From UBA8687 sp964564655 (GTDB lineage: Bacteria > Nitrospinota > Nitrospinia > Nitrospinales > VA-1): a DNA stretch of 7,608 nucleotides. Each line of letters opens with the position of its first letter. Position 1 is the first letter of the stretch. Position numbers and translations under genes: made by a program. The notes below the pieces were generated by a model, which saw only the letters and a list, made by a program, of their open reading frames with translations, had not been told where the DNA came from and made no database searches. The stretch lies in assembly GCA_964564655.1 (NCBI GenBank), contig CAZMBO010000073.1:1-7608 (forward strand). The letters run 5' to 3'. Positions 1 through 7,454 of the stretch are shown here, piece by piece.

Positions 1-1
1 A

Positions 2-87
2 TGGCGGAGGGAGTAGGATTCGAACCCACGGAACTTTCGTTCAACGGTTTTCAAGACCGCCGCCTTAAACCACTCGGCCATCCCTCC
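2..87 (-). tRNA. tRNA-Ser (anticodon UGA), CCA encoded
   Basis: This is a complete class II tRNA. On the minus strand the acceptor halves GGAGGGA and TCCCTCC pair in all seven positions, followed by discriminator G and an encoded CCA (complement of 2-4). The D arm is GCC/GGC. The anticodon stem GCGGT/ACCGT (one G-U pair) closes the 7-base loop CTTGAAA, giving anticodon TGA (complement of 51-53), which reads UCA and probably other UCN codons. A long variable arm (GAAC-GAAA-GTTC) is the serine/leucine-type identity feature. The T arm is GTGGG-TTCGAAT-CCTAC. The discriminator G and the UGA anticodon make it serine rather than leucine. It lies 100 bases downstream of serS, whose product would charge it. 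Confidence 0.97.
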
Positions 88-109
88 TGAATATTTCGAA
101 TAGGGCTTA

Positions 110-137
110 TGTTTATCTACTTGGAATCAAAAGTCAA
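110..137 (-). promoter_or_regulatory. Possible promoter for tRNA-Ser
   Basis: In the 100-base gap between serS and the tRNA, the minus strand has TTGACT (132-137), a 5/6 match to the sigma70 -35 box. After a 16-base spacer comes TAAACA (110-115), only a 3/6 match to the -10 box. Initiation would fall about 15 bases before the mature tRNA 5' end. The -35 is good and the -10 is poor, so read-through from serS remains an equally likely source of the tRNA. I found no convincing hairpin-plus-T-run terminator in this gap. Confidence 0.3.
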
Positions 138-187
138 GAGGGCTGCTTTCTCCAATTAGGCTTTTTAAATCAAGACTAACCCATGAT

Positions 188-1465
188 TTATAACGACAAA
201 ACCTCCCGTCCTTGTAAATAGGGTCGTAGAACTTCCGGAACGGTAACGGTTCCATCAGCATTTTGATAATTTTCTAATATTGCCACAAACAAACGACCTG
301 CTGCGAGACCGGAACCATTCAAAGTATGAACAAATTCTGGCTTCCCTCCCGTTCTGTCTTTACAACGTATTTTGGCACGACGCGCTTGATAATCTCTAAA
401 GTTACTGCAAGAAGAGATCTCTCTGTATGTATTCTGACTAGGTAACCAAACTTCCAGATCATAAGTTTTTGAAGCTGAAACACCTATATCCCCGGCACAC
501 AACTCCATAACTCTATAATGTAAATTCAATTTCTTTAAAATTGATTCTGCATCCTGAACAAGTTTCTCCAGCTCTTGTTCTGATTCATCAGCTCTGGAAA
601 ATTTTACCAACTCTACTTTGTCAAATTGATGTTGCCGGATCAAACCATGAGTATCTTTTCCATACGACCCGGCCTCTCGTCTAAAACAGGGAGTATAAGC
701 CGTATAGCAAATAGGTAGAGATTTTACGTCAAGAATTTCTTCCCTATGAAAATTAGTCACTGGAACTTCCGCCGTAGGAATTAAGTAAAGAGGATCATCT
801 CGCATGGCAAACTGATCATTTTCAAACTTTGGTAGTTGACCCGTACCCAACATGCTTGCTTTATTTACCAGAAAAGGAGGGTAGAGTTCTTCATATCCAT
901 TTTCCTGAGTCTGCACATCTACCATAAAATTAATCAAACCCCGCAACAAAGCTGCTCCGGCTCCTTTGTATATCGCAAACCTTGCACCAGATATTTTTGC
1001 GGCTCGCCTCAGATCAATTAATTCAAGTTTTTCACCAAGTTCAACATGGTTTAGGGGTTTAGTAGACAAGCTGGGTTTCCTTCCCCATTCTCGAACAAAC
1101 CTATTGCTGAGCTCATCTTGACCATCAGGAATACTTTCATCGGGTAGGTTGGGAATGTTCAAAAGTTTTTCATGGATAATACCTTCTAACTCTTCAATTT
1201 TTTCATCCAATTCTTTGATAAGTGCATTCAGATTTTTTACTTCTTTCATTTGTTTAGATGCATTTTCTCCTTGCTGTTTCAATTTTCCAACTTCTGCAGA
1301 AAGTTTCTTTTTTTTATTTTTGAGGTTTTCGGACTCCTGAAGTCCTTGTCGCCTCTCATCCTCCTGTTTCAACAATGCATCCAAGTCGTGATTGTTTCCA
1401 TTACGACGACTGAGTCCGGTTTTTACAGTCTGAAGGTTTTCGCGGATAAACTTTATATCTAGCAT
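188..1465 (-). CDS. serS: Seryl-tRNA synthetase
   Basis: SerRS is a cytoplasmic class II aminoacyl-tRNA synthetase that activates serine with ATP and loads it on tRNA-Ser (and on tRNA-Sec where present). The 425 residues match the usual bacterial length (E. coli 430). Residues 1-110 form the N-terminal tRNA-binding arm, with a Lys/Glu-rich helical hairpin around 30-100 that grips the long variable arm. The catalytic core follows: a motif 1 region near 140-170, the serine-contact TAE (231-233), motif 2 FRRE (261-264) with the downstream RQHQF stretch (277-281), and motif 3 N383-GSG...AGR391. The ATG at 1463-1465 overlaps the TAA of the upstream lipoprotein gene by one base (TAATG). A purine-rich GGATTGAAAAGAAAAGA precedes it without a strong Shine-Dalgarno core, so translational coupling is likely. 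A cognate tRNA-Ser follows on the same strand. Confidence 0.97.
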   Translation of the reverse strand: MLDIKFIRENLQTVKTGLSRRNGNNHDLDALLKQEDERRQGLQESENLKNKKKKLSAEVGKLKQQGENASKQMKEVKNLNALIKELDEKIEELEGIIHEKLLNIPNLPDESIPDGQDELSNRFVREWGRKPSLSTKPLNHVELGEKLELIDLRRAAKISGARFAIYKGAGAALLRGLINFMVDVQTQENGYEELYPPFLVNKASMLGTGQLPKFENDQFAMRDDPLYLIPTAEVPVTNFHREEILDVKSLPICYTAYTPCFRREAGSYGKDTHGLIRQHQFDKVELVKFSRADESEQELEKLVQDAESILKKLNLHYRVMELCAGDIGVSASKTYDLEVWLPSQNTYREISSCSNFRDYQARRAKIRCKDRTGGKPEFVHTLNGSGLAAGRLFVAILENYQNADGTVTVPEVLRPYLQGREVLSL

Positions 1466-2265
1466 TATCTTTTCTTTTCAATCCTTTTTTCTATTCCCAC
1501 CAGCTTCATTTTCAATATCGATGGATAAGCATATTGTCCTTCTAAAGCCTTAAATCTGTTGTAAGCATCCTGAAGATGACCTTCTTCTTCTAGGCAGGAT
1601 GCCACTAAAAAATCCATCTCTGATTTAAAACGACTTTTGGAATATTCCAGATTAAAATTCTGGTATTGGTTTCTTACTTCCGTGCAGCGATTGAGGGCAT
1701 AGAGGATTTCTATGATCTTAAATTTTGTTTCCTCTACCCAAGGACTTTTAGGATAATTTTCTAAAAGGATTTCCAGCTCCATCAAGGCCTGCTCATAATT
1801 TTGTTTTTTATAATAAATCGAAGCAATTCGGTATTGATGACCTCCATTGGAAAAATCTTTTTTATAAAAATTTATCAAGTTTTGATATTCAATGATGGCT
1901 TGATCATAATCTTTTAATCCAAATTCCGCAATTTCCGCGATATATTTTTGCGCTTTATAACCAAAAGGGCCCTGTGGGTTCATTTGCCGAACTTCCTGAA
2001 AAAACATAAGAGCTCGTGTACTGTCATTCAAACTAAAATGATGGATTTCTCCTATTCTAAAAAGGGCTTCTTCGGCTTTCGGCCCGGAAGGATTTTTTTT
2101 TAAAACCTCATTTAGCAATTCAAGAGCGCTGTGGTTATGACCTTGGATCCATTCTTCATTGGCTTTATAAATTAAAGGGTCATTTTGCTCGGTGCAGGAA
2201 ACAAGAATAAACAGTGAGGAAAAAAAAATAGATGCTATTTGAGCAGAAAAAAATTTTTTATGCAT
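1465..2265 (-). CDS. TPR-repeat lipoprotein, BamD/CpoB-like
   Basis: This 266-residue protein starts with a lipoprotein signal peptide: basic HKK at 2-4, a hydrophobic stretch at about 8-22, and lipobox LVSC with Cys24 as the probable lipidated residue. Threonine, not aspartate, follows the cysteine, so by the E. coli Lol rule it would go to the outer membrane. The mature part is almost wholly tetratricopeptide-like helical repeats: about 32-64, 65-100, 103-138, 142-175 and a weaker one near 178-215, with typical A/L and NP/YPxSP features (for example NPSGPKAEEALFRIGEI and LENYPKSPWVEE). This resembles BamD (outer-membrane protein assembly) and CpoB/YbgF (Tol-Pal partner), but I cannot assign it to either; it may be a lineage-specific scaffold. 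It sits between gyrA (28 bases away) and serS (1-base overlap). No clear Shine-Dalgarno precedes the ATG at 2263-2265. Confidence 0.85.
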   Translation of the reverse strand: MHKKFFSAQIASIFFSSLFILVSCTEQNDPLIYKANEEWIQGHNHSALELLNEVLKKNPSGPKAEEALFRIGEIHHFSLNDSTRALMFFQEVRQMNPQGPFGYKAQKYIAEIAEFGLKDYDQAIIEYQNLINFYKKDFSNGGHQYRIASIYYKKQNYEQALMELEILLENYPKSPWVEETKFKIIEILYALNRCTEVRNQYQNFNLEYSKSRFKSEMDFLVASCLEEEGHLQDAYNRFKALEGQYAYPSILKMKLVGIEKRIEKKR

Positions 2266-2293
2266 TTGTAAAAGGGCTAAGCTGCTGTTTATT

Positions 2294-4711
2294 TTATTCT
2301 ACCAGTTTTTCTACGCTTACAACCTGATTCGATTCACCTGTTCCAACCAGTCTAACCCCCTGGGTGTTTCGGCCAATCACAGAAATTTCATTGACCTTCA
2401 TTCGAACAATATTTCCATCGGAAGTAATAACTAAAAGCTGATCGTTTTCGGTTACCTGCTGAACACCCACAACCGAGCCAATTTTTTCATTACAACGAAT
2501 GGTCATAACTCCTAACCCGCCGCGCCCCTGAACAGGGTATTCCTCTAACTGAGTTCTTTTTCCATATCCATTAGATGTTACAGTAAGAAGCATATTCCCG
2601 GGGTGGACAATTTCAGCTCCTACAACGCGGTCGTCTGTTTTCAAACGAATGCCTCTGACACCCCTTCCTGTTCTACCAATTGGGCGAGCTTCTTTTTCAG
2701 AAAATCGAATTGAAAACCCTTTTTCAGTTGCTAACAGAATATCGCTTTCTCCATCACACAGTTCGGCGCCTATCAATCGGTCTCCGTCATCAATGGTCAA
2801 ACCTATAACCCCGCCCTGTCTGGGTTTGCTGTATGACATCAATGAAGTTTTCTTTACAATCCCACGTTCGGTGGCAACCATTACAAATTTATCTTCTTCA
2901 AATTCTCGGACAGATAAAATACTGGCAATCGATTCCCCGGGTTGCAAGTTCAAAAGGTTGGCAATGGATTTACCTTTAGCTATCCTACTTGCTTCTGGAA
3001 TTGAAAAAACCCGCAGCCAATGAACTTTACCTATACTGGTAAACACAAGAAGATGGCTGAGAGTAGAAGCAATAAAAAGTTTTTCAACAACATCTTCTTC
3101 TTTAAGATCCATTCCACGAATTCCCTTGCCACCACGCCGTTGAGCCCTGTAATTATCGACTGAATGCCGCTTTATATATCCGCTTCGGGTATAAACCACT
3201 ACGGTATCCTCATCGGCAATCAGGTCTTCTAAAACAAGATCTCCTTCATCTGTTTCCGCAATTTCTGTTCTTCGTTCATCGCTATATTTGTTTTTTATTT
3301 CAATTAATTCATCTTTAATGATTTTTAATTTAATTTCTTCATTCGCAAGAATATAAAGGTATTCTTCAATTTTTTTGCGAATACCTTCTAATTCATCAAC
3401 TATTTTCTGCCGCTCCAAACCCGTCAAACGCTGCAATCTCATGTCCAGAATCGCTTTTGCCTGAATTTCTGACAACGCAAAGGTTGACATAAGGCCTTCC
3501 CGCGCGGAAACCGGGTCTTCTGCATCGCGGATAAGTTTTACAACGGCATCAAGATTATCCAGCGCAATTTTTAAACCCTCGAGAACATGTTCCTTTTCCC
3601 TGGCTTTTTTAAGGTCGTATTCTGTGCGAAGGGTAACGACTTCTTTTCGGAATAAAATAAAGTAGCGTAAATATTCTTTCAGGTTTAATACTTTTGGTTG
3701 TTGGTTAACCAGAGCCAGGAGAATTACCCCGAAAGTGTCTTGAAGCTGGGTGTTTTTATACAGAGTGTTCAAAACCACCTGTCCCATCGTGCCCTTCTTT
3801 AATTCAATCACAACACGAACTCCTTCGCGGTCTGATTCATCTCTTAAATCTGAGATTCCTTCCAACTTCTTATCTCTCACCAGCTCTGCTATTTTTTCAA
3901 CCAATCGAGCCTTGTTAACCTGGAAAGGGATTTCATTGATCACAATCCTTTCTCGATCTCCTTTTTCCATCGTTTCAAGTTCTGCGCGGCCTCTTACGCG
4001 TATAATTCCCCGGCCTGTCTTGTAAGCAGCAATAATTCCGTTTTTTCCCTGAATGATTCCGCGGGTGGGAAAATCCGGACCTTTTACAATTTGCAATAAA
4101 TCATCAATTGAGCATTCAGGTTCATCAATAATATGAATGGCCGCATCCACTATCTCCGTTAAATTATGCGGCGGAATATTAGTGGCCATACCCACTGCAA
4201 TTCCCGATGATCCATTTACTAAAAGCTGGGGGAAGCTGGCTGGAAGAACCGAGGGTTCTTTGGTTGATTCATCGTAATTTGGTACAAACTGAACCGTTTC
4301 CTTATCAAGATCGCGCAATAATTCGCCCGTAATTTCCTGCATGCGTATTTCGGTGTAACGCATTGCAGCAGCCGAATCGCCATCAATTGAGCCAAAATTT
4401 CCTTGACCGTCAACCAACGGATTCCTTTGCGAGAACTCTTGGGCCAAACGAACAATGGTGTCATAGACCGCCTGGTCACCATGAGGATGGTATTTACCAA
4501 TTACATCACCAACAATACGGGCAGATTTTTTATACGGTTTATTAAAAACGTTTCCTGTTTCATGCATGGCAAACAAAACACGACGATGGACAGGTTTCAA
4601 ACCATCTCTGATATCTGGAAGAGCACGACCAACGATTACGCTCATTGCGTAATCGAGGTATGCGCTTTCCATTTCTTGGTCAATATCTATCGGGTCAATC
4701 GTTTCTGGCAT
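2294..4711 (-). CDS. gyrA: DNA gyrase subunit A
   Basis: GyrA is the DNA-cleaving and DNA-wrapping subunit of the A2B2 gyrase that introduces negative supercoils using ATP. The 805 residues include the winged-helix breakage-reunion domain with HPHGDQAVYD (75-84) and the catalytic Tyr119 in AAMRYTE, preceded by Arg118. Tower and coiled-coil regions follow (about 350-490). From about 500 there is a six-bladed beta-pinwheel. Its GyrA box QRRGGKG (524-530) identifies gyrase A rather than ParC. Blade motifs recur, such as VVYTRSGYIKR, LVFTSIGKVHW, VATERGIVKK, LATEKGFSIRF, TVTSNGYGKRT and VITSDGNIVRM. The protein ends soon after the sixth blade, without the acidic tail of E. coli GyrA (875 residues). 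Position 80, equivalent to E. coli Ser83, is Gln, while the Asp87 equivalent (Asp84) is kept. It starts 57 bases after gyrB with a good ribosome binding site. Confidence 0.98.
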   Translation of the reverse strand: MPETIDPIDIDQEMESAYLDYAMSVIVGRALPDIRDGLKPVHRRVLFAMHETGNVFNKPYKKSARIVGDVIGKYHPHGDQAVYDTIVRLAQEFSQRNPLVDGQGNFGSIDGDSAAAMRYTEIRMQEITGELLRDLDKETVQFVPNYDESTKEPSVLPASFPQLLVNGSSGIAVGMATNIPPHNLTEIVDAAIHIIDEPECSIDDLLQIVKGPDFPTRGIIQGKNGIIAAYKTGRGIIRVRGRAELETMEKGDRERIVINEIPFQVNKARLVEKIAELVRDKKLEGISDLRDESDREGVRVVIELKKGTMGQVVLNTLYKNTQLQDTFGVILLALVNQQPKVLNLKEYLRYFILFRKEVVTLRTEYDLKKAREKEHVLEGLKIALDNLDAVVKLIRDAEDPVSAREGLMSTFALSEIQAKAILDMRLQRLTGLERQKIVDELEGIRKKIEEYLYILANEEIKLKIIKDELIEIKNKYSDERRTEIAETDEGDLVLEDLIADEDTVVVYTRSGYIKRHSVDNYRAQRRGGKGIRGMDLKEEDVVEKLFIASTLSHLLVFTSIGKVHWLRVFSIPEASRIAKGKSIANLLNLQPGESIASILSVREFEEDKFVMVATERGIVKKTSLMSYSKPRQGGVIGLTIDDGDRLIGAELCDGESDILLATEKGFSIRFSEKEARPIGRTGRGVRGIRLKTDDRVVGAEIVHPGNMLLTVTSNGYGKRTQLEEYPVQGRGGLGVMTIRCNEKIGSVVGVQQVTENDQLLVITSDGNIVRMKVNEISVIGRNTQGVRLVGTGESNQVVSVEKLVE

Positions 4712-4718
4712 CCATTTG

Positions 4719-4725
4719 CCTTTCT
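4719..4725 (-). promoter_or_regulatory. Ribosome binding site of gyrA
   Basis: The minus strand reads AGAAAGG followed by 7 bases (CAAATGG) and the gyrA ATG at 4709-4711. This is the clearest Shine-Dalgarno match in the window. It supports the start giving MPETIDPIDID, which also fits the usual GyrA N terminus. The other ATG four bases upstream (4713-4715) is out of frame and only 3 bases from the AGG. Confidence 0.7.
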
Positions 4726-4768
4726 ATGAAAATATTTTTAAAAATTGTTGAAGGAAGGGGTATTTTAA

Positions 4769-7369
4769 TTAAACATCCAGGTTTCTTACCTGCAACGCTT
4801 TTTCCTGAATAAATTCGCGTCGTGGCTCTACATCTTCTCCCATCAAGGTAGTAAACAAATCGCCCGCAGCCACATCATCATCTGCGCAAACCTGCAATAG
4901 GACTCTTGCTTCCGGATCCATTGTGGTTTCCCATAACTGTTCAGGGTTCATTTCACCCAAACCTTTATATCGCTGGATATACATACCCTTTTTAGCCATT
5001 TCTAAAACCGCCGCTAACAAACCATGCTTAGATTCCACAGAGATGCTTTCCCCGTTGTTATGTAAAATAAATGGAGGGTGGTCTTTATCCTTAATTGGTT
5101 TATAGATTTCTATAATATTTTGGATGATTACAGATTCCATAAACTCTGGGTTCAAGTTGATTTCAAAATCGCGACCATTATTGGAACCAAAAAATATAAC
5201 ATTGTAGGTCTTGCTATCCGAATCAAAGCCTATCGACAGGACCACATCTTTAATCTCTTTATTTAAATCAACCTTTTCGAACTGATGGGTTGTTTTTACT
5301 GTGGAATAATCTTTTTCTTGTTCATTGACCTCTATTAGAAACTCTTTTAATCTATTGTTTTTATCGCTATCTAGATTAACGCTCCTATTAAATCTTATCG
5401 GAACATTTAAATACTCTTTTTTATATTCATACTTGTTTTTGTTTTCTTCATCGATCAGCCCATCAAGAATTTGAATAGCTGCTGCGAGAACGTGCTCTAG
5501 TTTTCCAAAATCGCTTTTCTCGATATTTAAGTTGATTAACACATTTAAAAAAGCTTCTGGGATGTTGTTTTTGACAACACGACTAAAACACTCTTCGAAT
5601 TTGAATAAGTTGTCGATTAGAAGTTTTAAATCAGAACCTGAAATTTTGTTTTCGCTTTTACTTGTGGATATTTCCAGTTTTTCTGTTCCCTGTTCCATTA
5701 AAAACTGGAACAAGAGCTTTTCGTCTTTCAAATAGTTTTCTTTTTTACCTTTTTTAATTTTATAAAGTGGTGGTTGTGCAATATATAGATAACCATTTTC
5801 TATTATTTGCGGCATTTGACGGAAAAAGAACGTTAAAAGAAGGGTTCTGATGTGGGCTCCATCAACATCCGCGTCAGTCATAATAATTACTTTGTGGTAG
5901 CGTAGCTTTTCCAGATTAAAGTCGTTTCCTATTCCTGTTCCCAGAGCCGTGATCAAGGTTCTTATTTCCTGGTTACCGATCATTTTTTCCGCCCTTGCCT
6001 TTTCTACATTCAAAATTTTTCCCCGCATGGGCAAAATTGCCTGATTTGTTCGGTTTCGGCCCTGCTTTGCAGAACCCCCCGCCGAGTCTCCCTCTACAAT
6101 ATAAAGTTCTGAAAGGGCAGGGTCTTTTTCAGAACAATCGGCTAGTTTCCCCGGTAGGGAACTTACCTCTAACGCGCTTTTTCTTCTTACCAGATCTTTG
6201 GCTTTTTTTGCTGCCTCTCTTGCCTGGGCAGCGCTTATTACTTTGGAGACTATTTCTTTAGCAACAGCGGGTTGTTCTTCAAAAAACTGGCCTAATTTTT
6301 CATTTACTATTTGCTCTACTATTCCCTTAATCTCCGTATTTCCTAGTTTTCCTTTTGTTTGACCCTCAAACTGGGGTTCTGGGATTTTTATGCTTAATAC
6401 CAGAATTAATCCTTCTCTCACGTCCTCACCTGTCAAGCTGATCCCGGTGTTTTTAAGCATATTGTTTTGGGTGGCATAGCTGTTTATGGTTCTTGTAAGG
6501 GCGGATCTAAACCCGCTGAGGTGTGTACCTCCGTCTCGAGTATTCACATTGTTTACGAACGTAAACATTTCTTCTGCATAACTGTCGTTATACTGAATCG
6601 CTAATTGAAGATTACAATCGTCCTTATCCCTTTCAATATAAATAGGATCCGGGTGTAAAACCTTTTTGTTTTTACCTAAGTGCTCAATAAAAGAAACAAT
6701 ACCCCCCTCGAAAAAGAATTTATTGTCCTTACCATCCCTTTCATCGTGGATATGTATTTTTAATCCTTTATTAAGAAACGCTAGTTCCCTCAATCGATTA
6801 GATAATATTTCGAACCTAAAATTTAAATCTTCAAAAATTTCAGAATCTGCCTTAAATCTGATTCGGGTTCCTGTTGAAGTGGTTTCACCTATGACCTCAA
6901 GAGGAGAAACCGGTTTTCCTTTTAAATAACTCTGAGAATGTATTTTCCCTTCCGTTTTTATTTCCAGCTGCAGCGTTTCTGACAGAGCATTCACCACAGA
7001 AACACCAACACCATGTAACCCGGCCGATACCTGGTAGGTGTCTTTATCAAACTTTCCTCCTGCATGCAGGACTGTCATTACTACTTCAGCTGCGGACACA
7101 TTCCTGTCTGGATGCATACCAACAGGTATGCCTCTACCATCATCCGATACGGTTACTGTTCCATCAATATGAAGGATAACCTCTACTTCTTTACAATGAC
7201 CCGAGATTGCTTCGTCTACGCTGTTGTCAACCAACTCAAATATCAAATGATGCAAACCATCAACACCCGTTCCGCCAATATACATTGCCGGTCTTTTTCT
7301 AACAGCCTCCAAGCCCTCAAGAATTTTTATGTTAGAAGAATCGTAAGCTTTTTTTTCTGGTAATTTCAT
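4769..7369 (-). CDS. gyrB: DNA gyrase subunit B (enlarged insert domain)
   Basis: GyrB is the ATPase subunit of DNA gyrase. The GHKL ATPase domain shows catalytic Glu45 and Asn49 (FELVDNSVDEA), Asp76 in DDGRGIP, the GLHGVGVS lid (118-125) and TGT (166-168). The transducer carries QTK (337-339). TOPRIM has EGDSAGG (Glu426) and the metal-binding DADVD (499-503), and the tail contains QRYKGLGEMNPEQLWETTMDP (from 799). The QRYKGLGEMNPEQLW block and the 247-residue region before it (550-796) resemble the Gram-negative GyrB type. By my hand alignment that region is about 60 residues longer than in E. coli, which accounts for 866 residues against 804. The position equivalent to E. coli Arg136, a coumarin contact, is Thr139. 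The start giving MKLPEKKAYDSSNIKILEGLEAVRKRPAMYIG fits the family, although no Shine-Dalgarno is visible before it. gyrA follows 57 bases downstream, as expected for an operon. Confidence 0.98.
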   Translation of the reverse strand: MKLPEKKAYDSSNIKILEGLEAVRKRPAMYIGGTGVDGLHHLIFELVDNSVDEAISGHCKEVEVILHIDGTVTVSDDGRGIPVGMHPDRNVSAAEVVMTVLHAGGKFDKDTYQVSAGLHGVGVSVVNALSETLQLEIKTEGKIHSQSYLKGKPVSPLEVIGETTSTGTRIRFKADSEIFEDLNFRFEILSNRLRELAFLNKGLKIHIHDERDGKDNKFFFEGGIVSFIEHLGKNKKVLHPDPIYIERDKDDCNLQLAIQYNDSYAEEMFTFVNNVNTRDGGTHLSGFRSALTRTINSYATQNNMLKNTGISLTGEDVREGLILVLSIKIPEPQFEGQTKGKLGNTEIKGIVEQIVNEKLGQFFEEQPAVAKEIVSKVISAAQAREAAKKAKDLVRRKSALEVSSLPGKLADCSEKDPALSELYIVEGDSAGGSAKQGRNRTNQAILPMRGKILNVEKARAEKMIGNQEIRTLITALGTGIGNDFNLEKLRYHKVIIMTDADVDGAHIRTLLLTFFFRQMPQIIENGYLYIAQPPLYKIKKGKKENYLKDEKLLFQFLMEQGTEKLEISTSKSENKISGSDLKLLIDNLFKFEECFSRVVKNNIPEAFLNVLINLNIEKSDFGKLEHVLAAAIQILDGLIDEENKNKYEYKKEYLNVPIRFNRSVNLDSDKNNRLKEFLIEVNEQEKDYSTVKTTHQFEKVDLNKEIKDVVLSIGFDSDSKTYNVIFFGSNNGRDFEINLNPEFMESVIIQNIIEIYKPIKDKDHPPFILHNNGESISVESKHGLLAAVLEMAKKGMYIQRYKGLGEMNPEQLWETTMDPEARVLLQVCADDDVAAGDLFTTLMGEDVEPRREFIQEKALQVRNLDV

Positions 7370-7454
7370 AATCGTTTAATAAATGCTTTAACTAAAAAAT
7401 TAAAAATATATCTTTAAATAGTAGTAATAGTAGGGTCTGAGAATATGTGGAAAA
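7370..7454. other. Candidate replication-origin unwinding element (DnaA-trios, GC spacer, DnaA box)
   Basis: Going leftwards from 7454 there is a DnaA-box-like 9-mer (7446-7454), a 12-base spacer with a GC-rich edge (GGGTCTG at 7432-7438), five tandem trinucleotides on the plus strand TAG-TAG-TAA-TAG-TAG (7419-7433), and a very AT-rich tract (7370-7418) ending at the gyrB start codon. Read 3' to 5', the trinucleotides are GAT GAT AAT GAT GAT, matching the published DnaA-trio motif (3'-[G/A]AT-5') that lets a DnaA filament spread onto single-stranded DNA. The minus-strand reading CTACTATTACTACTA closely resembles the trio tract I recall from Bacillus subtilis oriC. Placement just upstream of gyrB fits the common dnaA/gyrB origin neighbourhood. 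That this is the working oriC is inferred. Confidence 0.6.
7446..7454 (-). promoter_or_regulatory. DnaA-box-like site TTTTCCACA
   Basis: The minus strand reads TTTTCCACA, one mismatch (third base) from the TTATNCACA consensus. It lies 12 bases from the trinucleotide array, a position suited to anchoring a DnaA filament. The same third-base T occurs in the other box-like sites in this region (TTTTACACA at 7599-7607 on the plus strand, and the weaker TTTTCCCCA at 7532-7540 on the minus strand), which may be a lineage preference. Confidence 0.55.

Noticed and set aside
88..187. Terminator between serS and the tRNA
   Set aside because: I looked for a GC-rich hairpin followed by Ts on the minus strand and found none; the AGCC and GGCT pieces present do not pair into a stable stem.
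2649..3023. 124-residue plus-strand reading frame opposite gyrA
   Set aside because: It lies antisense to the GyrA pinwheel domain, with low-complexity Ser/Pro/Leu-rich translation and no family resemblance; a shadow of gyrA. The other plus-strand frames opposite serS, gyrA and gyrB are rejected for the same reason.
4219..4500. 93-residue minus-strand reading frame inside gyrA
   Set aside because: It overlaps the conserved HPHGD/AAMRYTE part of gyrA in another frame, has no recognisable domain and is explained by the strong coding constraint of gyrA.
4713..4715. Upstream ATG as the gyrA start
   Set aside because: It is out of frame with gyrA and too close to the AGAAAGG site; the ATG at 4709-4711 has proper spacing and gives the usual N terminus.
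2294..7369. Topoisomerase IV (parE-parC) instead of gyrase
   Set aside because: The GyrA box QRRGGKG and full six-bladed C-terminal domain identify gyrase, and the pair matches GyrB/GyrA by hand alignment throughout.
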